Assembly (NCBI GenBank): GCA_050633365.1
Contig: JBOEGJ010000029.1
Coordinates: 118,018-182,017 of the forward strand
Direction of reading: 5' to 3'
Source of the DNA: Pseudomaricurvus sp050633365
Lineage (GTDB): Bacteria; Pseudomonadota; Gammaproteobacteria; Pseudomonadales; Cellvibrionaceae
Length of the DNA stretch: 64,000 nucleotides
Positions 52,479-61,885 of this stretch are shown one piece after another; the stretch's first letter is position 1; each line of letters begins with the position of its first letter. The position numbers were made by a program, and so were the translations under genes. A model generated the notes under the pieces. It was not told the origin of the DNA. It ran no database searches and was given only the letters and a program-made list of their open reading frames with translations.

Positions 52479-53768
52479 CTAAAACTTGTCTCGCAGTGAG
52501 TAATACAACATGCCGGCTACCAATCCAGGCCAGCGCAGTAAGGTGCCGCCAGGAAACGTGTGAGTTGGATAGTCGGCCATGATGTCGAAGCGCTCTGCGG
52601 TTCCGGCGACGGCCTCGGCTAGGAGTTTTCCCGCCATAGTGGCGGTGGGCACGCCGTGACCGGAATAGCCTTGGGCATAAAATACATTGCTTTCGAGGCG
52701 TCCAAAGTGCGGCATACGATTGAGTGTGATGGCGAGGGTGCCACCCCAAGCGTAATCGATCTGGGCGTTCGCTAGCTGTGGATACACTCTCAGCATGTAT
52801 TTGCGCACGAAACTCTTCATGTCTCTTGGAAAGCGGCTGGTGTAGTTTTCGCCGCCGCCAAATAGAAGGCGGTTATCGCCTGAAAGCTTCCAATAATTGA
52901 TGACAAAGAGTGCATCGGAAACCGAGGTGTCGCTGTGAATAAGTTCACGGCAGAGATCTTCACTTAACGGCTCGGTGGCCAACACAAAGTTATTGATAGG
53001 CATAATCTTGCCCGCTAACTTAGGTTCCAATTTTCCGAGGTAACCATTGCAGCCGAGAATGACGTAGTCGCAGGTCACTTGGCCATGGTCAGTCTTGACT
53101 ACTGGCTTTGCCGATTTTGTGTACTCGTTAACACGGCTATTTTCGTAGATCTTTACACCGGCTTTGATGGCCGCCTTGGCGAGACCTAAGGCATAATTCA
53201 GAGGGTGCAGGTGGCATGAAAATTCATCAAAGGTGCCGCAATGGTAATTCTCAGATCCCACTTGCTGTCGGGTTTCGTCGCAATCCATAAAGCGGATGTG
53301 GTTATAACCGTAGTGGTTGCGAAGATGCTCGGCTTCTTGTCTATATTCGTCGGCATCGCTGGCGCGATGGCTGACGTGAACGGCACCGTCTTTTAGGTCG
53401 CAATCGATATCGTGTTTTTGGATGAGATCTTTTACGGTCTGAACCGCTTCCACGCTCATATCCCAATAGGCCCTAGCCAACTCTTTACCGACTTTATCTT
53501 CGAGCACATCCTGGCCCACCCGTTGACCAACCCCCACATGGCCACCATTACGGCCTGAGGCGCCCCAGCTGATTTTCTCAGCTTCCAACAAAGTGACTTG
53601 ATAGCCTCGCTCGGCTAAGTGTAGCGCGGCCGAGAGGCCGGTAAAGCCACCACCGATGACACAGACATCGGTTTGATGATCGCCCGCGAGTTGCGGCAAT
53701 GCCTCCAGAGCATGGGCTGAGGCGGCATAATAGGAATCGATATGGATCGAGTCTTGAGATTGTTTCAC
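52479..53768 (-). CDS. PuuB-like gamma-glutamylpolyamine oxidase (copy 2)
   Basis: 429 residues, FAD-dependent DAO family without signal peptide. SYYAASAHALEALPQLAG at the N-terminus, DVCVIGGGFTGLSAALHLAE (FAD site) and ISWGASGRNGGHVGVGQRVG match PuuB/PauB. The C-terminal YSGHGVPTATMAGKL completes the FAD site. It is homologous to the enzyme at 35.2-36.5 kb but distinct, so it may take another gamma-glutamyl amine. The start is GTG at 53768, with AGGG 9 nt upstream. It is upstream of the TBDR gene on the same strand (88 bp). Its upstream region contains the 12-mer shared with puuA1/puuD. Confidence 0.87.
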   Translation of the reverse strand: MKQSQDSIHIDSYYAASAHALEALPQLAGDHQTDVCVIGGGFTGLSAALHLAERGYQVTLLEAEKISWGASGRNGGHVGVGQRVGQDVLEDKVGKELARAYWDMSVEAVQTVKDLIQKHDIDCDLKDGAVHVSHRASDADEYRQEAEHLRNHYGYNHIRFMDCDETRQQVGSENYHCGTFDEFSCHLHPLNYALGLAKAAIKAGVKIYENSRVNEYTKSAKPVVKTDHGQVTCDYVILGCNGYLGKLEPKLAGKIMPINNFVLATEPLSEDLCRELIHSDTSVSDALFVINYWKLSGDNRLLFGGGENYTSRFPRDMKSFVRKYMLRVYPQLANAQIDYAWGGTLAITLNRMPHFGRLESNVFYAQGYSGHGVPTATMAGKLLAEAVAGTAERFDIMADYPTHTFPGGTLLRWPGLVAGMLYYSLRDKF

Positions 53769-53832
53769 TGAACATTAACCCTATATTGTTCGAGCTCGCG
53801 CTTGTTTTGGTCTAAGAGCTCAAGCTTAGATT

Positions 53833-53874
53833 ACCGAATATAAGCTCAACTTTAATTGAATGTTAATTCGGTTT
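53833..53874. promoter_or_regulatory. Candidate operator: ACCGAAT ... ATTCGGT pair
   Basis: An inverted pair (53833-53839 and 53866-53872). The right part is inside TTAATTCGGTTT (53863-53874), identical to 41407-41418 in the puuA1/puuD gap. It sits in the divergent region between PuuB copy 2 and the unknown membrane protein. Confidence 0.45.
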
Positions 53875-54008
53875 ATGGCTAAATCATAATTGTCCACTGA
53901 TCATTTGGCAACCACCATTGAGTGATGTGAGCAAGAATTATCGGTGAGATGGAAAAACCCAATGACAAACACCATAATAAATTGAAGACAGAGCGAAGGT
54001 TTATAGCA

Positions 54009-54857
54009 ATGACTGAGACCTACCCCACAAAGAACGCTGGCATTCCTTGGTTCCAGTTGTTCAAATATTGCGTATACGGACTACTGACGATAAACGCGGT
54101 ATTGTTCTTTCAAGAAAATCATCACGCGGCGGCTCACGTTTTTACCGATGGAGTGACTTTTGGTCAGCTGATCGAAGCTTATGCCGATACTATTGATACT
54201 TGTTCGTGGATATTCCTATTGTTGATCTTTGAGCTCGAAACTCATGTGATCGACGACGATAAACTAAAAGGCGGTTTACGTTGGTTGTTGAGCAGTTGCA
54301 AGCTGCTCTGTTACGCGGTTATTGCTTATGCGGTTTATGGGTACTTTAGTAAATATATGGCAGTTCATGGCTTTGAAGCTTCGACGCTGACGGATCTGTG
54401 TCAGCCCATGGCTCAATCCTTGTCTTTTATGACAACCTTAGATGAATACGAAACTATCAACTTAGAAAATTGTGCACAGCTCAGTAACGCTAGCACTTTC
54501 TTACAAGTGCCTGAAAGCATGATCGTGACCGATTCGCAAGCCATGGCAGAGGCTCAGTGGCTGACGGTGATTGATGTAGTGAATTCTGTTGATTGGTTTT
54601 TAGTGGTACTTATTTTGGGTGCCGATGTTTGGTTGCAATTTAACGGACGCTTGACCGATAAGATCATTAAAATCAGCGCAGTTGTTAAAGCGGTATTGTA
54701 TTCGGTGTTGTTGATGTGCGCTGTTCTGTGGGGAATCGACGGTGACTTTTTGGACTTTTGGGATGCTTTTTTGTGGATTGTGGCCTTCATCTTTATCGAA
54801 ATGAATTTGTTCGAATGGCACTCTGAAGTTGAAGAGGCCGATGCTCAGGTGGTTTAA
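54009..54857 (+). CDS. Unknown six-helix membrane protein
   Basis: 282 residues from the ATG at 54009 (AAGG 9 nt upstream); an ATG at 53949 adds 20 hydrophilic residues. About six helices are predicted: LFKYCVYGLLTINAVLFF, SWIFLLLIFELE, LCYAVIAYAVYGYF, WFLVVLILGADVWLQF, VVKAVLYSVLLMCAVLWG and FLWIVAFIFIEMNLFEW. Acidic residues follow several helices (ELETH, EMNLFEWHSE). A soluble loop of about 70 residues with two cysteines (about 135-205) lies between helices 3 and 4. I recognise no family. A perfect terminator follows. Confidence 0.65.
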   Translation: MTETYPTKNAGIPWFQLFKYCVYGLLTINAVLFFQENHHAAAHVFTDGVTFGQLIEAYADTIDTCSWIFLLLIFELETHVIDDDKLKGGLRWLLSSCKLLCYAVIAYAVYGYFSKYMAVHGFEASTLTDLCQPMAQSLSFMTTLDEYETINLENCAQLSNASTFLQVPESMIVTDSQAMAEAQWLTVIDVVNSVDWFLVVLILGADVWLQFNGRLTDKIIKISAVVKAVLYSVLLMCAVLWGIDGDFLDFWDAFLWIVAFIFIEMNLFEWHSEVEEADAQVV

Positions 54858-54896
54858 TCGCCGCGATCTAGAGTTGATATTGAGTTTTTTGTACCG

Positions 54897-54932
54897 AAAT
54901 GAAAAAGGCCGCAATCGCGGCCTTTTTCATTT
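54897..54932. terminator. Bidirectional terminator after the six-helix membrane protein gene
   Basis: AAATGAAAAAGGCCGC and GCGGCCTTTTTCATTT pair perfectly over 16 bp around a short AATC loop region; both strands have T-runs. Confidence 0.9.
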
Positions 54933-55285
54933 TTGAAATAACTGAGTTTGGCTCGGGTTTGGGCATGTTGTCAGTTTAATTGGAACTGTTTGTCTACCGC
55001 TCTAACGGTATCGCACTTAATATCAAAACCTGTAGAGCTTATAGGTTGGCGAATATACTGAATAAATCGTTTTTAACGCTAACCAATATGAGTTGATCGT
55101 TTCGGATTTATTCGATTCAACTCAAATTGGATTCTTCGAGGGGCTGTTGCTATCGATAACCTAAGGTTTTGCCGTGATGCCTGCGTTTGAAGCTGCTGGC
55201 CCATGCTCCCGCGGCCTCAGCATTGATCACGGTACTAGCCCCATCAATAAACCCATAGCATTCCCTATTGGGTAATTATTCAGAC
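54933..55285. other. 353-bp gap between the terminator and the DUF3157-like gene
   Basis: No gene is supported. On the minus strand a 40-codon stretch without a start (about 55149-55272, containing YGFIDGASTVINAEAAG) reads as protein-like and may be a gene remnant. Nothing else stands out. Confidence 0.3.
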
Positions 55286-55957
55286 TTAGAACATGGTTTT
55301 TCGACGTAAACGCTTCACCTCGTCTGCACGGCGGCTAAAGTGTAGATCTTGTTGAGTGCCAAATACGCTCTTATCAACATTGATGTTCAAATATTTCACT
55401 CCCACGGCAAACTGCCCAGAAGGTGAGCCGTCAACACGAATTGCGACCTGATACTCGCTACCTGCTTGTAGGTGTTTAGGTTGAGGCGAGACGCTCAACA
55501 CGGGGTATCGATTGCCGCGACTGTCGGTAATGTCGAATAGGTTGAAGTGCGAGAGTTTGGCGTCGACGCCTTCGCCATAGCTCGATACGTCGATTGTTAG
55601 GTTAAACACCGTTTGCGACATATGACGAGTATTTTTTCCGATTTTTTCTTTGTAGAACTCGGTGACGATATCGCCCAGTTGCACGTCGAGCGCTTCAGTT
55701 CGTACCTGCTCTTTGTTGATTACCGGGGCGTTGCCGATGAATTCCCATTGGCCATCGTCTTTCAAGCGCACGCGAGTACCGTCTTCACTGGTGGCAAAGC
55801 GATCGCTCGAGCGGTATTCCCAGCCGCCGTTTTCTTTTAAGATAATTTCACGGCCATCATCGCCGGTGGCGTTGCGGTCGGCGGCCAGAGAGGCTGTTGA
55901 TACAGCGCCCAATAATAGGGCAAGTGTTGTTTTTTTAACGTATTGGGGTATGGCCAC
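55286..55957 (-). CDS. DUF3157-like periplasmic protein with two internal repeats
   Basis: 223 residues from a GTG start (AAGGA 6-7 nt upstream). Signal peptide about 1-25 (LALLLGAVSTASLAAD). The mature N-terminus holds two copies of an approximately 23-residue unit: DDGREIILKENGGWEYRSS and EDGTRVRLKDDGQWEFIGN. This looks like the DGR-xx-L-xx-DGxWxY pattern of DUF3157-type proteins. The rest is beta-rich. The function is unknown and the location probably periplasmic. It follows rep on the same strand after 104 bp, most likely by chance. Confidence 0.7.
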   Translation of the reverse strand: MAIPQYVKKTTLALLLGAVSTASLAADRNATGDDGREIILKENGGWEYRSSDRFATSEDGTRVRLKDDGQWEFIGNAPVINKEQVRTEALDVQLGDIVTEFYKEKIGKNTRHMSQTVFNLTIDVSSYGEGVDAKLSHFNLFDITDSRGNRYPVLSVSPQPKHLQAGSEYQVAIRVDGSPSGQFAVGVKYLNINVDKSVFGTQQDLHFSRRADEVKRLRRKTMF

Positions 55958-56061
55958 GAGTAGTCCTTGCGAGCGATCAAAAATGTATCGAGATTGTAAG
56001 CAAGAACTAAACCAGATAACAGGTTTAGCAGCGTTGGAGTCTTTAATCGTCGCAGGAGAGA

Positions 56062-58080
56062 CTAAAGATCCAGACTGTCGAGTAAATTATCAAGGGTCTC
56101 TCGGCCCCTGACGGTATTTTTTTCAGGACAGTGTTCACCGAACCCCTCCCGCTCTATGTCTTCTTCGGGTAATTCTTCCAGGAAACGACTGGGTGTTGTC
56201 TCCCAGATTTCACCGTACTGTTTGCGCTTGGCCGCTAAGGTCATGTGCAGCACCTTTTTGGCTCGAGTGATGCCTACGTAAGCCAAGCGACGCTCTTCTT
56301 CGACGTTATCTTCTTCGATGCTGGAGCGATGAGGCAGCAAATCTTCTTCCATACCCACGAGAAAAACGTAGGGGAATTCTAAGCCTTTCGAGGCGTGCAA
56401 AGTCATCATTTGCACCTGGTCGAGATCTTCCTCTTCTTCCGATTGCCGCTCGAGCATATCGCGAAGCAATAATTTATTAATGGCATTTTCGAGGCTGCCA
56501 CTGCCATCTTCGGCGTTGTCTCGTTCAACGATATGGCGAATGGAGTCGACCAAATACCAAACGTTTTCAAGACGTTTTTCTGCCACTTTCGGGCTTGAGG
56601 CGTTTTGGTGTAGCCACGATTCGTAATCGATATCTTCGACCATTTCACGCACGGCTTCGACCGGATTGCCATCGCGAGAGTTTTCACCCACTTGCACCAG
56701 CCAATGGCTAAAGCGCAAGATGCGTTCGAGACTCTTCTTCGGGATATGACTTTGCACACCCATTTCTTGGCAGGCCGAGAACAAACTGATTTCTCGCTCT
56801 GTGGCATAGCGCCCCAAGGCCTCTAGAGTGCCGGTGCCGATTTGGCGGCGAGGAGTATTGATAATGCGCAAAAAGGCATTGTCATCATCGGGATTCACCA
56901 CCAAGCGTAAATAGGCGAGGATATCTTTGATCTCTGTCTTCGAGAAAAACGAGGTGCCGCCGCTAATGGTGTAAGGGATTTGATGCTGCTGGAGTTTCAG
57001 TTCCAGCAAGCGCGCCTGATGGTTACCTCGGTAGAGAATGGCAAAGTCACCAAATTGAGCGCGTCGATTCTGCCGCTGCATGAAAATCTCGGTGGCGACT
57101 CGCTCGGCTTCGGCATCTTCATTGGCGCAGCGAATCACACGCAGCGAATCGCCCAGGCCCATTTCACTCCACAGCGCCTTGTCAAAGTCGTGGGGGTTAT
57201 GGGCAATCAAGTGGTTGGCGCACTTTAGAATTCGACTGGTGGAGCGATAATTTTGCTCGAGCTTGATCAGCTTCAGTGTTGGAAAATCTTGTCTCAATAA
57301 AGAGAGATTTTCTGGCCTTGCGCCACGCCAGGCGTAAATAGACTGATCGTCATCGCCCACCACGGTTAAGGCGCCACGGTCTCCAATAAGTAGTTTTACC
57401 AGCAGGTATTGACTGGAGTTAGTGTCTTGATACTCATCCACCAGCAAATAGCGGATCTTGCGTTGCCAGCGGGCCAGTACCTCGGGGTTATTCATGAACA
57501 GCTGTGCGGGAATTAAGATTAAGTCATCAAAATCCACAGAGTTGTAGGCCAAGAGCGCCGAATTGTAACGTTTATAAATATACGCGATCTTCTCTTCGCC
57601 CTCGCTTTGGGCTTTGCTGATGGCGTGATCTGGCGAGAGCAGGTCATTTTTCCAGTTGGAGATTTGATGTTGAACCAGATCTAAGTGGTCACTGTCGAGA
57701 TCCCCATCTTTGAGCATCAACTCCTTCAGCAAAGATTTTGCATCCTCCGCGTCAAAGATCGAAAACCCTGGCTTGAACCCCAGCACCTTGTGCTCTTTGC
57801 GAATAATGTTGAGGCCGAGATTGTGGAAGGTCGAAACGGTAAGGCCTTTACTGGCACTGCCTTTGACCAACCCCGATACCCGCTCTTTCATCTCGCGCGC
57901 GGCTTTATTGGTAAACGTCAGTGCCGCGATATGGCGAGCGGGCATGCCACATTCTTGTATCAAATAGGCAATTTTTCGTGTGATTACACTGGTTTTGCCA
58001 CTACCCGCGCCCGCTAATACGAGGCTGGGGCCATCGATATAATGAACGGCTTCGCTTTGCCGAGGATTGAGTTTGGCCAT
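56062..58080 (-). CDS. rep: ATP-dependent DNA helicase Rep
   Basis: 672 residues, against 673 in E. coli. UvrD/PcrA-type superfamily 1A helicase that moves 3'-5' and helps replication forks past protein blocks. Motifs: Q-motif LNPRQSEAVHYIDGP, Walker A LVLAGAGSGKTSV, Walker B LLVDEYQDTNSSQY, VVGDDDQSIYAWRGARPEN, LEQNYRSTSRIL, TLHASKGLEFPYVFLVGMEE, and YVGITRAKKVL. A longer frame begins at 58146, but the ATG at 58080 fits the family start MAKLNPRQ. It is divergent from the REC-GGDEF-EAL gene. Confidence 0.95.
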   Translation of the reverse strand: MAKLNPRQSEAVHYIDGPSLVLAGAGSGKTSVITRKIAYLIQECGMPARHIAALTFTNKAAREMKERVSGLVKGSASKGLTVSTFHNLGLNIIRKEHKVLGFKPGFSIFDAEDAKSLLKELMLKDGDLDSDHLDLVQHQISNWKNDLLSPDHAISKAQSEGEEKIAYIYKRYNSALLAYNSVDFDDLILIPAQLFMNNPEVLARWQRKIRYLLVDEYQDTNSSQYLLVKLLIGDRGALTVVGDDDQSIYAWRGARPENLSLLRQDFPTLKLIKLEQNYRSTSRILKCANHLIAHNPHDFDKALWSEMGLGDSLRVIRCANEDAEAERVATEIFMQRQNRRAQFGDFAILYRGNHQARLLELKLQQHQIPYTISGGTSFFSKTEIKDILAYLRLVVNPDDDNAFLRIINTPRRQIGTGTLEALGRYATEREISLFSACQEMGVQSHIPKKSLERILRFSHWLVQVGENSRDGNPVEAVREMVEDIDYESWLHQNASSPKVAEKRLENVWYLVDSIRHIVERDNAEDGSGSLENAINKLLLRDMLERQSEEEEDLDQVQMMTLHASKGLEFPYVFLVGMEEDLLPHRSSIEEDNVEEERRLAYVGITRAKKVLHMTLAAKRKQYGEIWETTPSRFLEELPEEDIEREGFGEHCPEKNTVRGRETLDNLLDSLDL

Positions 58081-58330
58081 AGGGGCGAGAGATCTCGAAG
58101 TATCGCTGAAAAAGAGCGGCATTGTAGCAAGCTCTTCTCGGCCCACAAACCGGTAACGGCATTATTATCCCGCTGCATATATCCAAATGGCGCAATAATG
58201 CTCTTCAAGTAACATGTTGTCATATAAGACAGTTGACGGTTTATTCTGTTTTGGTGCTGGTGTAGAGTGAATCAAATAACAATGATAACGATGACTCATC
58301 GGGCCACATGGAATGGCCAAAGCGGGCAAT

Positions 58331-60037
58331 ATGGATACGATCCTCAAAATACTATTGATTGACAAATCTCAGTCGGAATATCGACTGATTGGTCAGCTAT
58401 TGTCTCAAGTTCACCACACCGATTATCAGTTAACCTGGGTCAATTCCCTAGAGCACGCCCTCGACGAAGCTCTGTCTGATGAATTCGATATTTTGTTGCT
58501 CGATTATCATTGGCACGATGGCAACGGTATCGACATTCTCAAGGGGGCACGGTCACAGGGATGTAAGGTTCCGATCGTTGTAATGACCGATGAAATGGAG
58601 GCCGATGTTGATCGCACCGCTATTCAATATGGCGCCTCGGATTATCTCATCAAGGGTCGAATCGATAGCCAGCTGTTAGAGCGTACCTTGCGCTATGCCA
58701 TCGAGCGCAAAGCTGCCGAGTTAAAGCTAGCACAATTGGCGCACTACGATTCATTAACCGGAATCCCCAACCGAACCTTGTTTCGCGATCGACTCGAACA
58801 TGCGGTTGAACTCTCTGCCCGAGATGGCGTCAGTTTTACGCTCATGTATTTGGACCTCGACGGCTTCAAAAAAATCAACGATACCTTCGGTCACGATGCC
58901 GGCGACGAACTGATTAAGGTCTGCGCCGAACGGCTACGTGACAGCATGCGTAAAAGTGATTCGGTTGCGCGTATTGGGGGGGACGAATTTACCCTGCTGC
59001 TCGAGCATATAGATTCGCCCACTGATATTGCCCACATCGCCGAAAAAGTTATCGATGTTTTGTCCAAGCCGATTCAGATAGGAACCCATCAAGTCTCCGT
59101 CGGTTGTAGTATCGGGATCGCCAACTATCCAGAAGCTGGCGGTGATATTCACACCTTACAGAAACACGCCGACTTGGCGATGTATCAAGCTAAGCAAAAC
59201 AAAAAAAGCCACTATCACTTTTTTACCGAAGCTCTGAACGTTGAAGCACATCGACAGCTGCTACTCGAATCTGAATTGCGTCGAGCCATACGGGCAGAAG
59301 AGTTTGTTGTCTATTATCAACCCCGTATTGATATCAATACCGGTGAAGTGCGGGGGCTTGAAGCCTTGTTGCGCTGGAATCATCCGGAAAAAGGTTTGCT
59401 TTATCCCGACGCATTTATGGACGTGGCCGAAGATACTGGCTTGATCGTTCCGATTGGCTATTGGGTTTTGCACCGCGCTTGTGAAGATTTGATGAAACTC
59501 AAGCAACAGGGGCAACCACATATCTTCATGGCGATTAACTTATCGATTCGCCAATTTAATGATGACAAGTTAGTCGAGCGTATTGCGACTATTGTGAAAG
59601 ATCTTGGTGTCGACGCGAGGGATATTGAGTTTGAATTGACCGAAACGGTGATCATGGAAAATATTGATCGCGTCGCACTGTGTATGCGGGCCCTTTCACA
59701 GTTGGGTTGCCAGTTTGCGCTGGATGATTTTGGCACGGGCTATTCATCGTTTATGCACCTGCAGCGATTGCCCATTTCGGTGTTAAAAATTGATAAAGGT
59801 TTTGTGGCTGAGATTACTCGAAAAAAGGAAGATGCTACCTTAGTGTCGGCGATGATAAGTTTGGCTCATAGCTTAGGCAAAACCATCATCGCCGAAGGTG
59901 TAGAAGATCAACATCAGTTTGAGTTGTTAAGATCCTTTCAGTGTGATCAGGTTCAGGGTTTTTATTACGGTCAGGCCGTCGATCTAGATCGTGTATTTCA
60001 AAATTTCGAAGACAAGCTCATTATGGACGGGGTTTAG
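58331..60037 (+). CDS. Response regulator with GGDEF and EAL domains
   Basis: 568 residues (alternative ATG at 58313). REC domain about 1-120 with the phospho-acceptor Asp in ILLLDYHWHDGNGIDIL (about 57) and the Lys in DYLIKGR. GGDEF domain about 150-310, with the active site RIGGDEFTLLLEH (about 215) intact and an inhibitory RxxD (RKSD) exactly five residues before it, so c-di-GMP synthesis with product feedback is possible. EAL domain about 325-560 with EALLRWNHPEKG, ELTETVIMENID, and DDFGTGYSSFMHLQRLP, so phosphodiesterase activity is also possible. No sensor kinase gene is adjacent. It is divergent from rep. Confidence 0.92.
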   Translation: MDTILKILLIDKSQSEYRLIGQLLSQVHHTDYQLTWVNSLEHALDEALSDEFDILLLDYHWHDGNGIDILKGARSQGCKVPIVVMTDEMEADVDRTAIQYGASDYLIKGRIDSQLLERTLRYAIERKAAELKLAQLAHYDSLTGIPNRTLFRDRLEHAVELSARDGVSFTLMYLDLDGFKKINDTFGHDAGDELIKVCAERLRDSMRKSDSVARIGGDEFTLLLEHIDSPTDIAHIAEKVIDVLSKPIQIGTHQVSVGCSIGIANYPEAGGDIHTLQKHADLAMYQAKQNKKSHYHFFTEALNVEAHRQLLLESELRRAIRAEEFVVYYQPRIDINTGEVRGLEALLRWNHPEKGLLYPDAFMDVAEDTGLIVPIGYWVLHRACEDLMKLKQQGQPHIFMAINLSIRQFNDDKLVERIATIVKDLGVDARDIEFELTETVIMENIDRVALCMRALSQLGCQFALDDFGTGYSSFMHLQRLPISVLKIDKGFVAEITRKKEDATLVSAMISLAHSLGKTIIAEGVEDQHQFELLRSFQCDQVQGFYYGQAVDLDRVFQNFEDKLIMDGV

Positions 60038-60061
60038 TCGGCACTTTTCTTTTGCTTGCGC

Positions 60062-60154
60062 CTATTCTAACTCTTTGCCCTCTTTGCCCTCTTTGCCCTC
60101 TTTGCCCTCTTTGCCCTCGGCTGCCTCGTCCTTGATTTCGCAGCTTAGAGTCAT
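60062..60154 (-). CDS. Possible 30-residue (EGK)5 small protein
   Basis: An ATG-to-TAG frame encodes MTLSCEIKDEAA followed by EGKEGKEGKEGKEGKELE. AAGGA lies 8 nt before the ATG. The start is 30 nt after the comM stop on the same strand, so it may be the last gene of a ubiK-comM transcript. Five identical 9-bp units keep the phase because 9 is a multiple of three. A fully charged tail of this kind would be disordered and could bind nucleic acid or metal, but nothing is proved. The opposite-strand reading (SLP repeats) has no start context. Confidence 0.4.
   Translation of the reverse strand: MTLSCEIKDEAAEGKEGKEGKEGKEGKELE
60071..60118 (+). repeat. 9-bp tandem repeat, five copies
   Basis: CTCTTTGCC repeated five times without a mismatch (60071-60115), plus CTC. 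Perfect short tandem repeats change by slippage. On the minus strand it encodes the EGK repeats of the small frame. Confidence 0.95.
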
Positions 60155-60184
60155 AGGGAAGATCCTTAGACAGTAGAACCACTT

Positions 60185-61705
60185 TCACACCGATTTATCC
60201 ATACTTCGATAACTGAACGCTTCCATTAGATGCGAATCAAGCAATTGATTCTCCTGCGCCAAATCGGCAATGGTTCGCGCCACCTTAATGGCCTTATGTA
60301 GCACCCTTGCTGAATATCCCATGGTCAACATGGTGTTTTCCATCAGTTGCTGTTGCGAGGGATTGAGTGGGCATATTTGTTCGAGCTGCGCAGCGCTGAG
60401 CGCAGCATTGCTGCAGCCCTGTCGATCCAGCTGGTATTGATAGGCCGACATAACCCGCGCTTGAACTGTGTGTGAATTCTCGCCGTTGTCGCCGCCATAG
60501 AGCTCTCCCTTTTTTAGCGCTAAGACGGGGACATGCAAATCGATGCGATCCAGTAGCGGCCCCGAAAGACGGTGGCGATAACGCTGGACTTGGTCTGGAC
60601 TGCAGCGGCACTTCTGTCGATTGCTTCCCGTGCTGTCGCCAAAAAATCCACAGGGGCAAGGATTCATCGCTGCCACGAGTTGAAAGCGAGCGGGATACTC
60701 CACTTGCGCAGCCGCGCGCGAGATGCGAATCGATCCACATTCCAACGGTTCGCGCAGTACCTCCAACACCTGTCGTTGAAATTCTGGTAATTCATCCAAA
60801 AATAAAACGCCTTTGTGGGCCAGCGAAATTTCCCCTGGCTTTGGGTTGGAGCCACCGCCCACCAAGGAAGCGGCCGAGGCGGTGTGATGAGGCGCAGCAA
60901 AGGGCCGGCTCGGATATCCACCGCCTGCGTCTGACTGGGTAAGTGATTGCACGCAAGCTACTTCGATAGCCGAAGGTTTATCCAGCGGCGGCATAATGCC
61001 CGGCAGCCTTGAGGCCAACATGGACTTTCCGGTGCCCGGCGGCCCATAAAGCAGTAGGTGATGCTGCCCTGCCGCGGCAATTTCCAGTGCGCGCTTGGCT
61101 TGATGTTGTCCTTTTACATCGCAGAGATCGAGTGAGTGCTCGGCGACTATGTCGACCGGATTGTAAGCTGTTGTGACAGAGGGAAGCAGTGATGCTTGTC
61201 CGCTTAGGTGAGCACAGGTCTGCAACAGAGAGGAGGCACAAAAGCTCTCAACATCATCGGCCAGGGAAACTTGCGGCATGTTTTCCGTGGGGCAAAAAAA
61301 CTGCCGCGATTGTTTACCGCAGGCAATAGCTGCAGGCAGGCATCCGGGCACGGCGCGAAGCTCACCGTTTAAACCTAACTCACCTACAAATTCGAACTTG
61401 GCCAGAGGTTCTGCTGGAATCTGTTGCGACGCCGCCAGTATTCCCAAGGCAATGGGTAAGTCGAATTGACCTCCGCCTTTGGGTAAATCTGCCGGTGCAA
61501 GGTTGATGGTGATGCGGCGAGCGGGAAAGTCAAAGTGGCTGTTGATGATGGCGCTTCGAACTCGGTCGCGAGATTCTTTTACCGCAGTTTCGGGCATGCC
61601 GACAATCGACAGTGACGGCAGACCGTTAGACAGATGAACTTCGACGGTAACCGCAGGGGCTTGCAGGCCCAAACGAGCCCGAGAAAAAACAGTTGCCAGA
61701 GACAT
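60185..61705 (-). CDS. comM: ComM/YifB family Mg-chelatase-like AAA ATPase
   Basis: 506 residues, the typical length. An N-terminal Lon-protease-like fold (about 20-120: VEVHLSNGLPSLSIVGMPET) is followed by an AAA+ Mg-chelatase domain with Walker A LLYGPPGTGKSMLASRLPG (about 214-232), Walker B GVLFLDELPEFQ, and a C-terminal domain. ComM is a hexameric helicase that aids branch migration in natural transformation; it is widespread also in non-competent bacteria. It lies downstream of ubiK on the same strand (180 bp). A cysteine cluster CPCGFFGDSTGSNRQKCRCS (about 353-372) is the zinc-ribbon-like segment usual in this family. Confidence 0.93.
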   Translation of the reverse strand: MSLATVFSRARLGLQAPAVTVEVHLSNGLPSLSIVGMPETAVKESRDRVRSAIINSHFDFPARRITINLAPADLPKGGGQFDLPIALGILAASQQIPAEPLAKFEFVGELGLNGELRAVPGCLPAAIACGKQSRQFFCPTENMPQVSLADDVESFCASSLLQTCAHLSGQASLLPSVTTAYNPVDIVAEHSLDLCDVKGQHQAKRALEIAAAGQHHLLLYGPPGTGKSMLASRLPGIMPPLDKPSAIEVACVQSLTQSDAGGGYPSRPFAAPHHTASAASLVGGGSNPKPGEISLAHKGVLFLDELPEFQRQVLEVLREPLECGSIRISRAAAQVEYPARFQLVAAMNPCPCGFFGDSTGSNRQKCRCSPDQVQRYRHRLSGPLLDRIDLHVPVLALKKGELYGGDNGENSHTVQARVMSAYQYQLDRQGCSNAALSAAQLEQICPLNPSQQQLMENTMLTMGYSARVLHKAIKVARTIADLAQENQLLDSHLMEAFSYRSMDKSV

Positions 61706-61885
61706 GGATAGCCTATGTGTTTGAAATCAAAACACAGGCTAAAGCCAGCGAGACTATGTGACTAGCGAGGTGAGCCGTGAGAAAAGCAAGAGTCGCGGGA
61801 ATTCTTACAGCTCTCATGCCTTGGTGTGAGGGCCGCGAAAAAATCTTGACGGGCTTGCGCGCCTTCCTGAATCGAAGGCTTCAGT

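Noticed and set aside
55149..55272. Protein-like minus-strand stretch (YGFIDGASTVINAEAAG)
   Set aside because: No ATG start and only about 40 codons; at most a gene remnant, so left inside the gap entry.
60071..60118. Possible CRISPR-like array
   Set aside because: The 9-bp units are directly adjacent with no spacers; it is a simple tandem repeat.
59991..60176. Plus-strand frame with SLP repeats across the 9-bp tandem repeat
   Set aside because: It starts inside the EAL domain in another frame; the minus-strand reading has a proper ATG and ribosome site outside any gene.
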